From the NCBI GenBank assembly GCA_036704125.1, contig DATNQI010000067.1, forward strand, positions 1 through 43,840: a DNA stretch of 43,840 bases, given 5' to 3'. Below are positions 23,897 through 32,949 of this stretch, in pieces (position 1 is the first letter of the stretch; each line of letters begins with the position of its first letter). Source of the DNA: Pantanalinema sp. (lineage in GTDB: Bacteria > Cyanobacteriota > Sericytochromatia > S15B-MN24 > UBA4093). The translations under genes were made by a program, and so were the position numbers. The notes below the pieces were generated by a model that searched no databases, was not told where the DNA came from, and saw only the letters and a program-made list of their open reading frames with translations.

Positions 23897-25285
23897 ATGA
23901 CCGACTGGCAGGACAAGAGAATCGCCGTCTTGGGCATCGCCCGCTCCGGCATCGCCGTGGCCGACGCGCTCGCGGCCAAGGGCGCCCAGGTGATCCTGAG
24001 CGACGTGCGCGCCGCCTCGGAGCTTTCGGAGGTGCTCGCCCAGGTCCCCGAGGGGGTGAAGGTGGAGACGGGGGGGCACTCGAGCGCCTGTCTCGACGCC
24101 GACCTCATCATCGTGAGCCCGGGGGTCCCCCGCAACCTCTCGATCCTCCAGGCGGCCGAGGCCGACGGGGTGGAGGTGATCGGCGAGATCGAGCTCGCGT
24201 ACCGCCTCTCCCGCGCGCCCATGATCGCCATCACCGGCACCAACGGCAAGACCACCACCACCAGCCTGGTGGGCGAGATCCTGAAGGCCGCGGGCCTTCG
24301 CGCCCCGGTGGGCGGAAACATCGGCCAGCCGCTCGTCGCCCTGGCCGAGGGCGACGCGGATTACCTGGTGGCCGAGATCTCGAGCTACCAGCTCGAGACG
24401 GTGCGCGACCTGAAGCCGCACGTGGCGGTCTGGATCAACTTCTCGGACGATCACCTCACGCGCCACGGCTCGCGCGAGGGCTACTGGGAGGCCAAGAAGC
24501 GCCTCTTCTCGAACCAGGGCCCCGAGGACTGGGCCGTCTTGAACGCCGACGATGCGGCGATCGCCCCCTTGATCGGGGCCCTCGGCGCCCGCACCCTCGC
24601 CTTCTCCCGTACCCGGCCTCTCGAGTCGGGCGTGATCGTCAGCGACGGCTGGATCGTCTACCGCGACAACGGCGTCGAGACGCCGATCCTGCCGGTGGCG
24701 GACATTTCCCTTCGCGGAGCCCACAACCTCGAGAACTGCCTGGCGGCGAGCGCGGTCGGCGTCGCCCTGGGGCTCGACCCCGGCGTCATCAACGAGGCCA
24801 TCCGGGCCTTCAAAGGGGTCGAGCATCGCATCGAGCCGGTCCTGACCCTGGACGGCGTGGCGTACTTCAACGACTCCAAGGGCACCAACTACGACTCGAC
24901 GGTCAAGGCCATCGACTCCTTCTGCGAGCCGCTGGTGCTGATCGCGGGCGGCCGGGACAAGGGCGGGGCGATCGCGCCGATGGTCGAGGCCATCTGCGCC
25001 CGGGTCTTGCACGTGGTGCTCCTGGGCGAGGCGGCCCCCACCTTCGAGCGGGTGCTGCGCGCCGGCGGCTACGAGGCCATCACCATGGCAGGCGACCTGG
25101 AAGGGGCGATCCGCGAGGCCCGCGCTCACGCGGTGCCGGGCGGGGTGGTGCTGTTCTCTCCCGCGTGCGCGAGCTTCGACATGTTCGCCAACTACGAGGA
25201 GCGGGGCCGGGCCTTCAAGGCCCAGGTGCGCCGCCTGGCTGAGACCGGCAAGCCCGAGGCGCGCGATGCGCATGCGAACCCCTAG
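23897..25285 (+). CDS. murD: UDP-MurNAc-L-alanine--D-glutamate ligase
   Basis: A 462-residue ligase that adds D-Glu. It has an N-terminal nucleotide-like domain (IAVLGIARSGIAVADAL), P-loop ITGTNGKTTTTSLV, GNIGQPL, AEISSYQLETV, NFSDDHLTRHGS and FNDSKGTNYDSTVKAI. It lies 22 bases after mraY with AAAGGAC before the ATG, and its 3' end overlaps ftsW by 20 bases. Confidence 0.96.
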   Translation: MTDWQDKRIAVLGIARSGIAVADALAAKGAQVILSDVRAASELSEVLAQVPEGVKVETGGHSSACLDADLIIVSPGVPRNLSILQAAEADGVEVIGEIELAYRLSRAPMIAITGTNGKTTTTSLVGEILKAAGLRAPVGGNIGQPLVALAEGDADYLVAEISSYQLETVRDLKPHVAVWINFSDDHLTRHGSREGYWEAKKRLFSNQGPEDWAVLNADDAAIAPLIGALGARTLAFSRTRPLESGVIVSDGWIVYRDNGVETPILPVADISLRGAHNLENCLAASAVGVALGLDPGVINEAIRAFKGVEHRIEPVLTLDGVAYFNDSKGTNYDSTVKAIDSFCEPLVLIAGGRDKGGAIAPMVEAICARVLHVVLLGEAAPTFERVLRAGGYEAITMAGDLEGAIREARAHAVPGGVVLFSPACASFDMFANYEERGRAFKAQVRRLAETGKPEARDAHANP

Positions 25286-26420
25286 CCAGACGGGCTGGCG
25301 CGCCAGGCCCGACGTCTCGCTGCTCATCATCACGGCGCTGCTGACGGTCATCGGCTTTCTGATGATCCTCTCGGCCAGCGCGCCCGCGGCCCAGGTCCAG
25401 CTCGCCGACAGCATGTTCTTCTTCAAGAAGCAGGTGATCTGGGGAGCGCTCGGCATCGTGGCCCTCGCGGTGGGGATGGCCCTGCCGCTCGATCGCATCC
25501 GCTCCTACTCCAAGCCCGCCCTCCTCGTCACGGGCGTTCTCATGCTCAGCGTCCACCTTCCGCACGTGGGCATGACCGTGTACGGGGCGACCCGCTGGAT
25601 CAAGCTGGGTCCCATCACCCTGCAGCCCTCCGAGCTCGCCAAGCTCGCCCTGGTGCTGTTCGTGTCGGACTTCCTGGCCAGGCACCCCGAACGGGGCTGG
25701 AAGCTCGTGCGGGAGCACCGCCAGATCCTCCTGCCGGTGGCGGGCACCCTCGGCCTGGTCCTCTTCCAGCCGGATCTCGGCACCACCCTGGTCTGCGCGC
25801 TGGTCTGCTATGTCCTCTTCTGGCTCAACGGCACCGCGCTCTGGCGCATGGGCCTGATCACGGTCGTGGGGGTCACGGCGGTCCTGGCCCACTCCCTGAC
25901 CACCCCGTACCAGCGCCTGCGCTGGCTCGCCTTCATGGATCCGTGGAAGTACCCCAAGGACATCGGTTTCCAGCTCATCCAGTCGCTGCTTGCGATCGGA
26001 TCCGGGGGCGTGTTCGGCACCGGCTGGGGGCAGGGCAAGCAGAAGCTCTTCTACCTGCCCATCCAGCACGCGGACTTCATCTTCGCGGTGCTGGCCGAGG
26101 AGCTCGGGCTTCTGGGCAGCGTCGCCTTGATCGCGCTGTTCCTGCTCTTCGCCCAGCGCGGCTTCGCGATCGCCAAGCGCAGCCAGAACCCCTTCCACCA
26201 GATGCTCGTCATCGGCCTCACGACCATCATCTGCGCCCAGGCCTTCGTCAACATCGGGGTGGTCTCGGCGGCCCTGCCCACCACGGGCATCCCGCTTCCC
26301 TTCCTCTCGGCGGGGGGCACCAGCCTGTGCATCACCCTCTTCTCGGTGGGAATCATCCTCAACGTCTCGCGCCAGTCCCAGGTCCGGCTGAGGCTGCTCA
26401 AGCAAGGAGAATCCGCATGA
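25266..26420 (+). CDS. ftsW: Lipid II glycosyltransferase of the divisome (SEDS)
   Basis: A 384-residue SEDS-family membrane protein with about ten helices. SEDS enzymes polymerise lipid II glycan chains together with a class B PBP, here FtsI. Hallmarks are ATRWIKLGPITLQPSELAKLALVLF, LFQPDLGTTLV, the large loop ending GTGWGQGKQKLFYLPIQHADFIFAVLAEELG, and the C-terminal TGIPLPFLSAGGTSL. ATG 25266 or 25272 are both possible. Its place between murD and murG supports ftsW rather than rodA. Confidence 0.95.
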   Translation: MRMRTPSQTGWRARPDVSLLIITALLTVIGFLMILSASAPAAQVQLADSMFFFKKQVIWGALGIVALAVGMALPLDRIRSYSKPALLVTGVLMLSVHLPHVGMTVYGATRWIKLGPITLQPSELAKLALVLFVSDFLARHPERGWKLVREHRQILLPVAGTLGLVLFQPDLGTTLVCALVCYVLFWLNGTALWRMGLITVVGVTAVLAHSLTTPYQRLRWLAFMDPWKYPKDIGFQLIQSLLAIGSGGVFGTGWGQGKQKLFYLPIQHADFIFAVLAEELGLLGSVALIALFLLFAQRGFAIAKRSQNPFHQMLVIGLTTIICAQAFVNIGVVSAALPTTGIPLPFLSAGGTSLCITLFSVGIILNVSRQSQVRLRLLKQGESA

Positions 26421-27535
26421 AGACGGGCAAGGTCGTCCTCTTCGCCGGCGGCGGGACGGGGGGCCACCTCTACCCGGCCCTGGCGCTCGCCGACGAGCTG
26501 AAGCGGATGGCCCCCGGGGCAAAGGTGGCCTTCATGGGCACCCCCCACCGCATCGAGGCGACCCTCGTGCCACAGGCGGGCCATCTATTCTACCCGGTCG
26601 AGGTGAGGGGCATGCCGCGCCGGCTGGGCCCCGAGCTGATTACCTTCGCCAGGGCGCTTGCGGGCTCTTTGGTCGAGGCGCGCAGGGTGCTGCGCGAGCT
26701 TCGGCCCGACGTGGTGGTGGGCACCGGCGGCTACGTCAGCGCGCCTGCGATCATAGCGGCGGCCCTCGAGGGGGTCCCCGCGATGATCTGCGAGCAGAAC
26801 GTCTTCCCCGGGATCGCCAACCGTCTGTTGTCGCGCCTGGTGCGCGAGGTTGCGACCACCTTCCCCGAGAGCGACGCCTACTTTCCGGGCAAGGCCCGTT
26901 GCCTGGGGAACCCCATCCGCAGCGAGGTTTACTCCCTGAGCAAAGAGGAGGCCCGCGAGCGCCTGGGCTTCGTCTCGACCCCGCACCTCCTGGTCGTGAC
27001 GGGTGGCAGCCTGGGGGCCCGATCGATCAACCGCGCGCTGACGGGGGCCCTTCCCGACCTGTTGCGTCACGAGGACTGGTCGATCCTTCACGTGTCGGGA
27101 TCGACCGACCACGCCGAGGTGGCCGAGGCCACGCGAGGGCTTGGCGATCGCTACCGCCTGGTGCCCTACATGGAGGCGCTGCCGGTGGCGCTGGCCGCGA
27201 GCGACCTGGTGCTCTCGCGCGCCGGGGCGACCACGGTCGCCGAGCTGACGGCGGCGGGCAAGCCCATGGTGCTGGTGCCCTTCCAGCACGGGGGCAAGGA
27301 TCAGCCGGCCAACGCCCGGGCCCTGATGGAGGCGGGGGCCGCGCTCGCCCTCGACGACGGCGACCTCTCGGGCCTCGGCGGGACCCTGTCGGGGCTCATG
27401 GACGATCCCGAATGCCGGGCGCGCATGGGCCAGGCGAGCCGCCGGTTCGGCCGGCCGGAGGCGGCCAGGGCCATCGCCGAGCGGATCCTCGCACTTTCCG
27501 CTTCTTCACGATTCCCCCCGGGCGTTGTAAGCTAG
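26417..27535 (+). CDS. murG: Lipid II synthase (UDP-GlcNAc transferase)
   Basis: A 372-residue peripheral membrane glycosyltransferase that adds GlcNAc to lipid I. Its ATG 26417 overlaps the ftsW stop (ATGA) and follows AAGGAGA. Signatures are the N-terminal GGGTGGHLYPALALADEL, GTGGYVSAPAIIAA, CEQNVFPGIANRLLSR, TGGSLGARSINRAL, and the UDP-GlcNAc site SRAGATTVAELTAAGKPMVLVPF. Normal length. Confidence 0.96.
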   Translation: MKTGKVVLFAGGGTGGHLYPALALADELKRMAPGAKVAFMGTPHRIEATLVPQAGHLFYPVEVRGMPRRLGPELITFARALAGSLVEARRVLRELRPDVVVGTGGYVSAPAIIAAALEGVPAMICEQNVFPGIANRLLSRLVREVATTFPESDAYFPGKARCLGNPIRSEVYSLSKEEARERLGFVSTPHLLVVTGGSLGARSINRALTGALPDLLRHEDWSILHVSGSTDHAEVAEATRGLGDRYRLVPYMEALPVALAASDLVLSRAGATTVAELTAAGKPMVLVPFQHGGKDQPANARALMEAGAALALDDGDLSGLGGTLSGLMDDPECRARMGQASRRFGRPEAARAIAERILALSASSRFPPGVVS

Positions 27536-27568
27536 ACTCGTCAGCTCGGTCAATCAAAGAGGTCCCCA

Positions 27569-28951
27569 TTGAAGATTTCCCCCGCCCATCACTTCATCGG
27601 CATCGGCGGCGTCGGCATGAGCGCGATCGCCCAGATCCTGCACGAGCGGGGCGGCCGCGTCAGCGGCTCCGACCAGGCCGCCTCGGCGACCTCCGAGCGC
27701 CTCGCGGGCCTGGGAATCCGGGTCCACGTCGGCCACCACGCCGACAACGTCGAGGGCGCCGAGGTGGTGGTGGTCTCGACCGCGGTGGGCGACGCCAACC
27801 CCGAGCTCTGCGCGGCCCGTTCGCTGGGCCTGAGCATCCGGCACCGCTCCGAGCTGCTCGCCGACCTCATGGCCAGCCACCGCACCGTCGCGGTGGCGGG
27901 CACCCACGGCAAGACCACCACGACCGGCATGGTCGCCTCGATCCTGCTCGGAGCCGAGCTCGACCCCACGGTCCTGGTCGGCGGCCACCTCCCTGCCATC
28001 GGCGGCACGGCCCGCACCGGCCATGGCCCCTTCCTCGTGGCCGAGGCCGACGAGTCCGACAAGTCGATCAGCCGGCTCAGCGCCGAGATCGCCATCCTGA
28101 CCAACCTCGAGGGTGATCACCTCGAGCACTACTCGGGCCTCGACGAGATCTACGAGGTCATGGTCGGCTTCCTCAACCGCCTGCCCGCGGGCTCGAGCGT
28201 GGTGGCCTGCGTCGACGACCCCGGGGTGCGCGCCGTCCTGCCGCGCCTGACGGGCACCGTCCACACCTACGGCTTCTCCGAGGACGCCATGCACCGCATC
28301 GAGGGCGAGGTCCTCGAGGGCACCGGCGCGACATTCGCCCTCGATTCGGTGCCCTACCGGGTGAAGGTGCCGGGGCGCCACAACGTCCTCAACGCGGCGG
28401 GCGCCATCGTGGCCTCCACCCTCCTGGGCGTGACCCCCGACGCCATCCGGCCGGGGCTCGAGGCCTTCGACGGCGTGGGGCGCCGCTTCCAGACCAAGGG
28501 CACCTCGGACGGCGTGACCGTGGTGGACGACTACGCCCACCACCCCTCCGAGATCCGGGCGACCCTCGGGGCCGCTGCCCTGCTCGGTCGCCGCACCTGG
28601 GTCGTCTTCCAGCCCCACCGCTACACCCGAACGGCGGCGCTCTTCGAGGACTTCGCCCGCGCCTTCGAGGGCGCGCACGGGGTCGTGGTCATGGACGTCT
28701 ACGGCGCGGGAGAGGCCCCGAACGGCATTACCAGCGACAAGCTGGTCGCCCGGATGCAGGCCGAGGCGCTCAGCGCGGGGGTCCGGCACTGCCCCGACCA
28801 CGCCTCGGCCGTCGAGGCCCTCGTCCCGATGCTCGCGCCGGGGGACCTGGTCCTGCTGATGGGGGCGGGCAACGTGTACCAGCTCGCCGAGCCCCTGCTG
28901 AGCGCCCTGGCCGAGCGCCAGCCCCTGACCCCGCCCGTGAGCCCGGCCTAG
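27569..28951 (+). CDS. murC: UDP-N-acetylmuramate--L-alanine ligase
   Basis: A 460-residue ligase that adds the first residue (L-Ala) to UDP-MurNAc. The start is TTG 27569 after AAAGAGGT; the protein begins KISPAHHFIGIGGVGMSAIAQIL, matching the family start. P-loop AGTHGKTTTTGMVA, EADESDKSISRL, NLEGDHLEHY and DDYAHHPSEIRATL are present. It has a 33-base gap after murG, one of the larger gaps in the cluster. Confidence 0.96.
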   Translation: MKISPAHHFIGIGGVGMSAIAQILHERGGRVSGSDQAASATSERLAGLGIRVHVGHHADNVEGAEVVVVSTAVGDANPELCAARSLGLSIRHRSELLADLMASHRTVAVAGTHGKTTTTGMVASILLGAELDPTVLVGGHLPAIGGTARTGHGPFLVAEADESDKSISRLSAEIAILTNLEGDHLEHYSGLDEIYEVMVGFLNRLPAGSSVVACVDDPGVRAVLPRLTGTVHTYGFSEDAMHRIEGEVLEGTGATFALDSVPYRVKVPGRHNVLNAAGAIVASTLLGVTPDAIRPGLEAFDGVGRRFQTKGTSDGVTVVDDYAHHPSEIRATLGAAALLGRRTWVVFQPHRYTRTAALFEDFARAFEGAHGVVVMDVYGAGEAPNGITSDKLVARMQAEALSAGVRHCPDHASAVEALVPMLAPGDLVLLMGAGNVYQLAEPLLSALAERQPLTPPVSPA

Positions 28952-28954
28952 CCC

Positions 28955-29854
28955 ATGATGACCTCGCTGGCCATTCGCGAGAACGTTCCGCTCGCCCCGT
29001 TCACCTCGTGGCGGGTCGGCGGCCCCGCGCGCTACTTCTTCGAGCCCGACTCGGTGGGTGCCCTAAGCGAGGCGCTCGATTGGGCGCACGCCAAGGGCCA
29101 TGCGGTCTTCGTCCTGGGCAAGGGCAGCAACTTGCTGATCGCCGACGAGGGCTTCGACGGCCTGGTGATCCGCCTGGGCGGCGGCATGGGGGCGGTCTCG
29201 GTCGAGGACGATAAGGTCCGGGCCCAGGCCGGCTGCGCCACCAGCGCCCTGGTCCGGGCCGCCGCCGAGCACGACCGCGGCGGCTTCGAGTTCCTCACGA
29301 CCATCCCGGGCACGGTGGGCGGGGTGGTCTTCATGAACGGTGGGGCCCACGGGGCGTGCGTCGCGGATTTCCTGGTCGAGGCCACGGTCCTTGCTCCCGA
29401 CGGCACGATCCGCGTGCTCTCCAACGCCCAGATGGGCTATTCCTACCGCCACTCGCTGCTGCAGGACGAGGGCGGGTTGGTCCTCGAGGCGGTGCTCAGG
29501 ACCGAGCCCAAGCCCAAGGCCGAGATCCAGCAGGCGGTCTCGGAGCTGGCAAAGTGGCGCCGCGCTCGTCAGCCCCAGGGCCTCTCGGCCGGCTCGGTCT
29601 TCACCAACCCCCCCGGCACCTCCGCCGGGCGCCTCATCGAGGAGGCGGGCTGCAAGGGCCTCACGGTCGGCCGCGCCCAGGTCTCCGAGGTGCACGCCAA
29701 CTTCATCGTCAACCTGGGCGGGGCCAAGGCCAGCGACCTGCTCTCGCTCATCGCCCAGGTGCAGGAGCGGGTCCACGCCAAGCACGCTCTCTGGCTCCAC
29801 CCCGAGGTGCGCGGCGTCGGCTGCACGGTCGGGCGCTCGGGGGAGAGAGCTTGA
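28955..29854 (+). CDS. murB: UDP-N-acetylenolpyruvoylglucosamine reductase
   Basis: A 299-residue FAD enzyme that reduces enolpyruvyl-UDP-GlcNAc to UDP-MurNAc. FAD-binding signatures are FTSWRVGGPARYFFEP, VLGKGSNLLIADEGFDGLVIRL and TIPGTVGGVVFMNGGAHG. The catalytic serine region SAGSVFTNP and the C-terminal glutamate region (HPEVRGVG) fit the shorter type II (Bacillus-like) MurB. The start is ATG 28955 or the adjacent ATG 28958. Confidence 0.95.
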   Translation: MMTSLAIRENVPLAPFTSWRVGGPARYFFEPDSVGALSEALDWAHAKGHAVFVLGKGSNLLIADEGFDGLVIRLGGGMGAVSVEDDKVRAQAGCATSALVRAAAEHDRGGFEFLTTIPGTVGGVVFMNGGAHGACVADFLVEATVLAPDGTIRVLSNAQMGYSYRHSLLQDEGGLVLEAVLRTEPKPKAEIQQAVSELAKWRRARQPQGLSAGSVFTNPPGTSAGRLIEEAGCKGLTVGRAQVSEVHANFIVNLGGAKASDLLSLIAQVQERVHAKHALWLHPEVRGVGCTVGRSGERA

Positions 29855-30567
29855 GCGATCGCTCCCCCTTCTCGGGCCGCGGGCCGTGGGGCTTCATCCA
29901 GGCCTTCGTCCTGGGCGGGGCGCTGCTTGCCCTGTGGCGGATGCCCCAGTGGCTGTGGACCGGCGAGGTCCGGATCGAGGGGGCCAGGCGAATCGATCCC
30001 CAGTACGCGCGCCGCGTGGCGCTGGGGGACAAGGGCCTGCCTCTTTTCAGGATAGACCCCCAGCTGATCCGCGCGCGCCTGATGGAGCTAGAGGCGGTCG
30101 AGGACGTGAAGGTCCGCCGCTGGCTCTTCCCCGCCCGGGTCGAGATCGTCCTCCAGGAGCGGGTGCCGGTCGTGCGGGTCGAGGGGAAGGCGCTGCCGAC
30201 CTACCTGGACTCGGCGGGCACCACCTTCACCCTGCCGCCCGGCGCCAAGCCCGAGAAGGCGGTCGCCCTGGGCGTCCAGGTCGCGAGTTCGTCCCTGGTC
30301 CCTTCGGAGCGAGCGGCCCTGCGCCACCTGCTGGACACCTGGCCCAAGGGCAGCACCGGGGTCGTGGACATGCGCGATCCCGCCTCGTGGTCGGCGAGGA
30401 TCGACGGGGTCCAGGTCCTGTTGGGCACCTCCGAGGCCCTGGACGAGAAATTCCGCGTGTTCGAGCACCTCATGCCCCTAGCGCGCCGGGGGGGGAAGAG
30501 GCTAGAATATATCGACCTTCGATTCCCTGAGGCGCCCACCATCCGAGCCTTCGAGGCCACCCATTAG
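29851..30567 (+). CDS. ftsQ: Division protein FtsQ/DivIB
   Basis: The start is TTG 29851, which overlaps the murB TGA (TTGA) and follows GGGAGAG. The 238-residue bitopic protein has a short cytosolic tail, one membrane helix (about residues 14-30, WGFIQAFVLGGALLALW), a POTRA domain (VRIEGARRIDPQYARRV ... VEDVKVRRWLFPARVEIVLQERVPVVRV) and an FtsQ-type beta domain. It links FtsL/FtsB-type proteins in the divisome. The call rests on POTRA architecture and position. Confidence 0.93.
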   Translation: MSDRSPFSGRGPWGFIQAFVLGGALLALWRMPQWLWTGEVRIEGARRIDPQYARRVALGDKGLPLFRIDPQLIRARLMELEAVEDVKVRRWLFPARVEIVLQERVPVVRVEGKALPTYLDSAGTTFTLPPGAKPEKAVALGVQVASSSLVPSERAALRHLLDTWPKGSTGVVDMRDPASWSARIDGVQVLLGTSEALDEKFRVFEHLMPLARRGGKRLEYIDLRFPEAPTIRAFEATH

Positions 30568-30568
30568 C

Positions 30569-31261
30569 ATGAAGAACAACTGGCAGTTGCCCGTCGCCCT
30601 CGTATCGGTGGTCATGGGATTCCTGCTCTCCACCCAGATCAAGAACCAGCGCGACTACCGCGAGGCGCCGCCCAGCCGGCGCGCCGAGGACCTGGTGGTC
30701 ATGCTCCGCAACGCCGAGTCGGCCAAGGCCGACCTCGAGAAGGAGCTCAAGGGCCTTCGCGCCGAGCGCGAGGGGGTGGGCCCGAGTCCCCGGGCCGCGG
30801 CGGGCGAGCTCGCGGCCGGCATGGTCGCCCTCGAGGGCCAGGGCCTGGAGGTCAGCGTCTCGGATTCGGCCAAGCCCCTCCAGAAGGGCGAGGATCCGAA
30901 CATCGCCATCGTCCACAACGACGATCTGCTGCGCCTGGTGAACGAGCTGCGCGCCGGCGGGGCCGAGGCGGTCTCGATCAACGACCAGCGCCTGGTGGAC
31001 ACCAGCGAGATCACCTGCGCCGGCTCCACCATCCTGGTCAACCAGTCGCGCATCACGCCGCCCTTTGTCATCAAAGCGATCGGAAATCCTGATACCATGA
31101 GCGCCGCCCTGGGCTTGAGGGGCGGGATTATCGAGTACTTGCAATTCTATGGAATCCAAGTTAGTATTTCTAAGAAATCTGAGGTTTTGATCCCCATGTA
31201 CAGCGGCGGAAGCCACTATCGGTACGCCAAACCCGTGCCGGCCCGGGAAGTCCAGTCATGA
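30569..31261 (+). CDS. DUF881 family membrane protein
   Basis: This 230-residue protein has an N-terminal membrane helix (LPVALVSVVMGFLLSTQI), an extracytoplasmic coiled coil (LRNAESAKADLEKELKGLRAE), and the DUF881 domain with GQGLEVSVSDS, VHNDDLLRLVNELRAGGAEAVSINDQRL and GSTILVNQSRITPPFVIKAIGNP. DUF881 genes are typical between ftsQ/divIB and ftsZ in Firmicutes and some other phyla; their role in division is not established. The last about 60 codons (31130-31200) use unusually AT-rich codons and contain a candidate promoter. The stop overlaps the next start (ATGA). Confidence 0.9.
   Translation: MKNNWQLPVALVSVVMGFLLSTQIKNQRDYREAPPSRRAEDLVVMLRNAESAKADLEKELKGLRAEREGVGPSPRAAAGELAAGMVALEGQGLEVSVSDSAKPLQKGEDPNIAIVHNDDLLRLVNELRAGGAEAVSINDQRLVDTSEITCAGSTILVNQSRITPPFVIKAIGNPDTMSAALGLRGGIIEYLQFYGIQVSISKKSEVLIPMYSGGSHYRYAKPVPAREVQS
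31139..31167 (+). promoter_or_regulatory. Candidate internal promoter for sbp-ftsZ
   Basis: TTGCAA (31139-31144), a 17-base spacer and TAGTAT (31162-31167) sit in a local AT-rich patch inside the DUF881 coding region, about 90 bases before sbp and about 460 before ftsZ. Confidence 0.5.
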
Positions 31262-31608
31262 TCGGGGCACTCGTCACGCTGGGGGGGCTGATCGTCGGCC
31301 TTCTGCTGGGGGCGATCGCGCCTCTTAGCATCCCCCAGGTCTACTCCAAGTACTTCGCGGTGGCCATCCTCGCGGCCTTGGATACCGGGTTCGGGGGCGT
31401 CCGATCCGGTCTCGAGGGGCGCTTCGGGCTGGCGGTGTTCATCAGCGGGTTCACGGCGAACACGCTGATCGCCGCAGGGCTCACCTATCTCGGGGACCAG
31501 CTCGGCATCGATCTGTACCTCGCGGCCATCGTGGTCTTCGGGGTGCGGATTTTCGAAAACCTCGCCAAGATTCGGCGGCTCATCCTCGGTCGCTTTTGGA
31601 CATTTTAG
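31258..31608 (+). CDS. sbp: Small basic protein, DUF1290
   Basis: A 116-residue integral membrane protein with about three hydrophobic segments (LVTLGGLIVGLLLGAIAPL, SKYFAVAILAALDTGFGGVRSGL, FISGFTANTLIAAGLTYLGDQLG). The DUF1290/Sbp signature lies around YSKYFAVAILAALDTGFGG. In Bacillus the homolog lies just upstream of ftsA-ftsZ; its function is unknown. Here it overlaps DUF881 by 4 bases and lies 21 bases before ftsZ. Confidence 0.92.
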   Translation: MIGALVTLGGLIVGLLLGAIAPLSIPQVYSKYFAVAILAALDTGFGGVRSGLEGRFGLAVFISGFTANTLIAAGLTYLGDQLGIDLYLAAIVVFGVRIFENLAKIRRLILGRFWTF

Positions 31609-31629
31609 GAAGGTTACAGGAAAACCACC

Positions 31630-32796
31630 GTGTTCGATATCACTGATAAGGCTGGTTTGAGCGCCGACATCAAGGTCGTTGGCGTGGGCGGGGGCGGCTC
31701 GAACGCGATCAACCGCATGATCGCAAGCTCCCTGACCGGGGTCGAGTTCTGGACCCTCAACACCGACGCCCAGGCCCTGGCTCTCGCCCAGTCGGAGCGC
31801 CGGCTCCAGATCGGCGCCAAGCTGACCCGTGGTCTCGGAGCGGGGGGCAACCCTTCCATCGGCCAGAAGGCCGCCGAGGAGAGCCGCGATGACCTGATCG
31901 CCGCCCTCGACGGCGCGGACATGGTCTTCATCACCGCCGGCATGGGCGGCGGCACGGGCACCGGCGCGGCCGCGGTCGTGGCCGAGGTGGCCCGCGAGGT
32001 CGGCGCCCTCACCGTCGGCGTCGTGACCCGCCCCTTCATGTTCGAGGGCCGTCGCCGCGCCCAGCAGGCCGAGGCCGGCATCGCCGCGCTGCGCGAGAAG
32101 GTCGACACCCTCATCATCATCCCGAACGACAAGATCCTCCAGGTCATCGAGAAGCGCACCTCCATGCAGGAGGCCTTCCACATCGCCGACGACGTGCTGC
32201 GCCAGGGCGTCCAGGGCATCTCGGACATCCTGACCATCCCGGGGCTGATCAACGTGGACTTCGCCGACGTGAAGTCGGTCATGTCCAACGCCGGCTCGTC
32301 CTTGATGGGCATCGGCTTCGGCGCCGGCGAGGGCCGCGCGGTCGAGGCGGCCAAGATGGCCGTCAGCAGCCCCCTGCTCGAGACCTCGGTCCACGGCGCC
32401 TCGGGCGTGATCTTCAACGTCACCGGCGGCAACGACCTGACCCTGTACGAGGTCAACGAGGCGGCCGAGGTCATCTACGCCGCGGTCGACTCGGAGGCCA
32501 ACATCATCTTCGGCTCGGTGATCGACGAGCGCCTGCAGGGCGAGATCCGCATCACCGTCATCGCCACCGGCTTCGACGGCCGCGCGCCCCAGCCCATCGT
32601 CGTCCCCAGCCAGGAGCCGGCCCAGCAGGCCGTGGTGGCCCCCGCGACCAGCGCGGCCCCCGTCGCGCCGGCGGCCGCCCCCGAGACGGTCCACGCCGCT
32701 CCGGTGGCCCCCGCCCAGCCCGAGACGCCCGCCGGCAACCAGCAGCCGGACATCCCCGAGTTCCTGCGCGGCGGCGGTTTCCGCCGGCCCTTCTAG
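31630..32796 (+). CDS. ftsZ: Cell division tubulin homolog
   Basis: A 388-residue GTPase that forms the division ring. It starts at GTG 31630 ([29 protein letters not shown]); AGGA lies a suitable distance upstream. The tubulin signature GGGTGTG is at residues 106-112, and the T7 synergy region reads [14 protein letters not shown]. After the globular core (to about residue 318) comes a Pro/Ala/Val linker, then the conserved C-terminal peptide [15 protein letters not shown]. ftsA does not lie upstream, so another anchor (for example SepF or ZipN type, elsewhere) is expected. Confidence 0.97.
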   Translation: MFDITDKAGLSADIKVVGVGGGGSNAINRMIASSLTGVEFWTLNTDAQALALAQSERRLQIGAKLTRGLGAGGNPSIGQKAAEESRDDLIAALDGADMVFITAGMGGGTGTGAAAVVAEVAREVGALTVGVVTRPFMFEGRRRAQQAEAGIAALREKVDTLIIIPNDKILQVIEKRTSMQEAFHIADDVLRQGVQGISDILTIPGLINVDFADVKSVMSNAGSSLMGIGFGAGEGRAVEAAKMAVSSPLLETSVHGASGVIFNVTGGNDLTLYEVNEAAEVIYAAVDSEANIIFGSVIDERLQGEIRITVIATGFDGRAPQPIVVPSQEPAQQAVVAPATSAAPVAPAAAPETVHAAPVAPAQPETPAGNQQPDIPEFLRGGGFRRPF

Positions 32797-32812
32797 GGCC
32801 TTCTCGCCTCGT

Positions 32813-32840
32813 CGGCCCCCGCTTCGGCGGGGGCCGTTTT
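32813..32840 (+). terminator. Terminator of the dcw cluster
   Basis: A 10-bp stem (CGGCCCCCGC / GCGGGGGCCG) with a TTCG tetraloop is followed by TTTT, 16 bases past the ftsZ stop. Confidence 0.9.
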
Positions 32841-32862
32841 GCTGCCGGGGCGGGGTTCGCCT

Positions 32863-32890
32863 TTGCTTCGCACGGGGGATGCCGTAGAAT
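32863..32890 (+). promoter_or_regulatory. ileS promoter
   Basis: TTGCTT (32863-32868), a 16-base spacer and TAGAAT (32885-32890). A start near 32897 supports TTG 32950 as the ileS start rather than any farther upstream codon. Confidence 0.65.
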
Positions 32891-32949
32891 GGGAGCGATG
32901 CCTTGCCGTGCCGGTGGTCGGTGCGGGTCCCTTTTTGGAGCGGTTCACC

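Noticed and set aside
32839-32949. Longer N-terminus for IleS
   Set aside because: It starts within the ftsZ terminator T-run and spans a promoter; the family N-terminus begins at TTG 32950.
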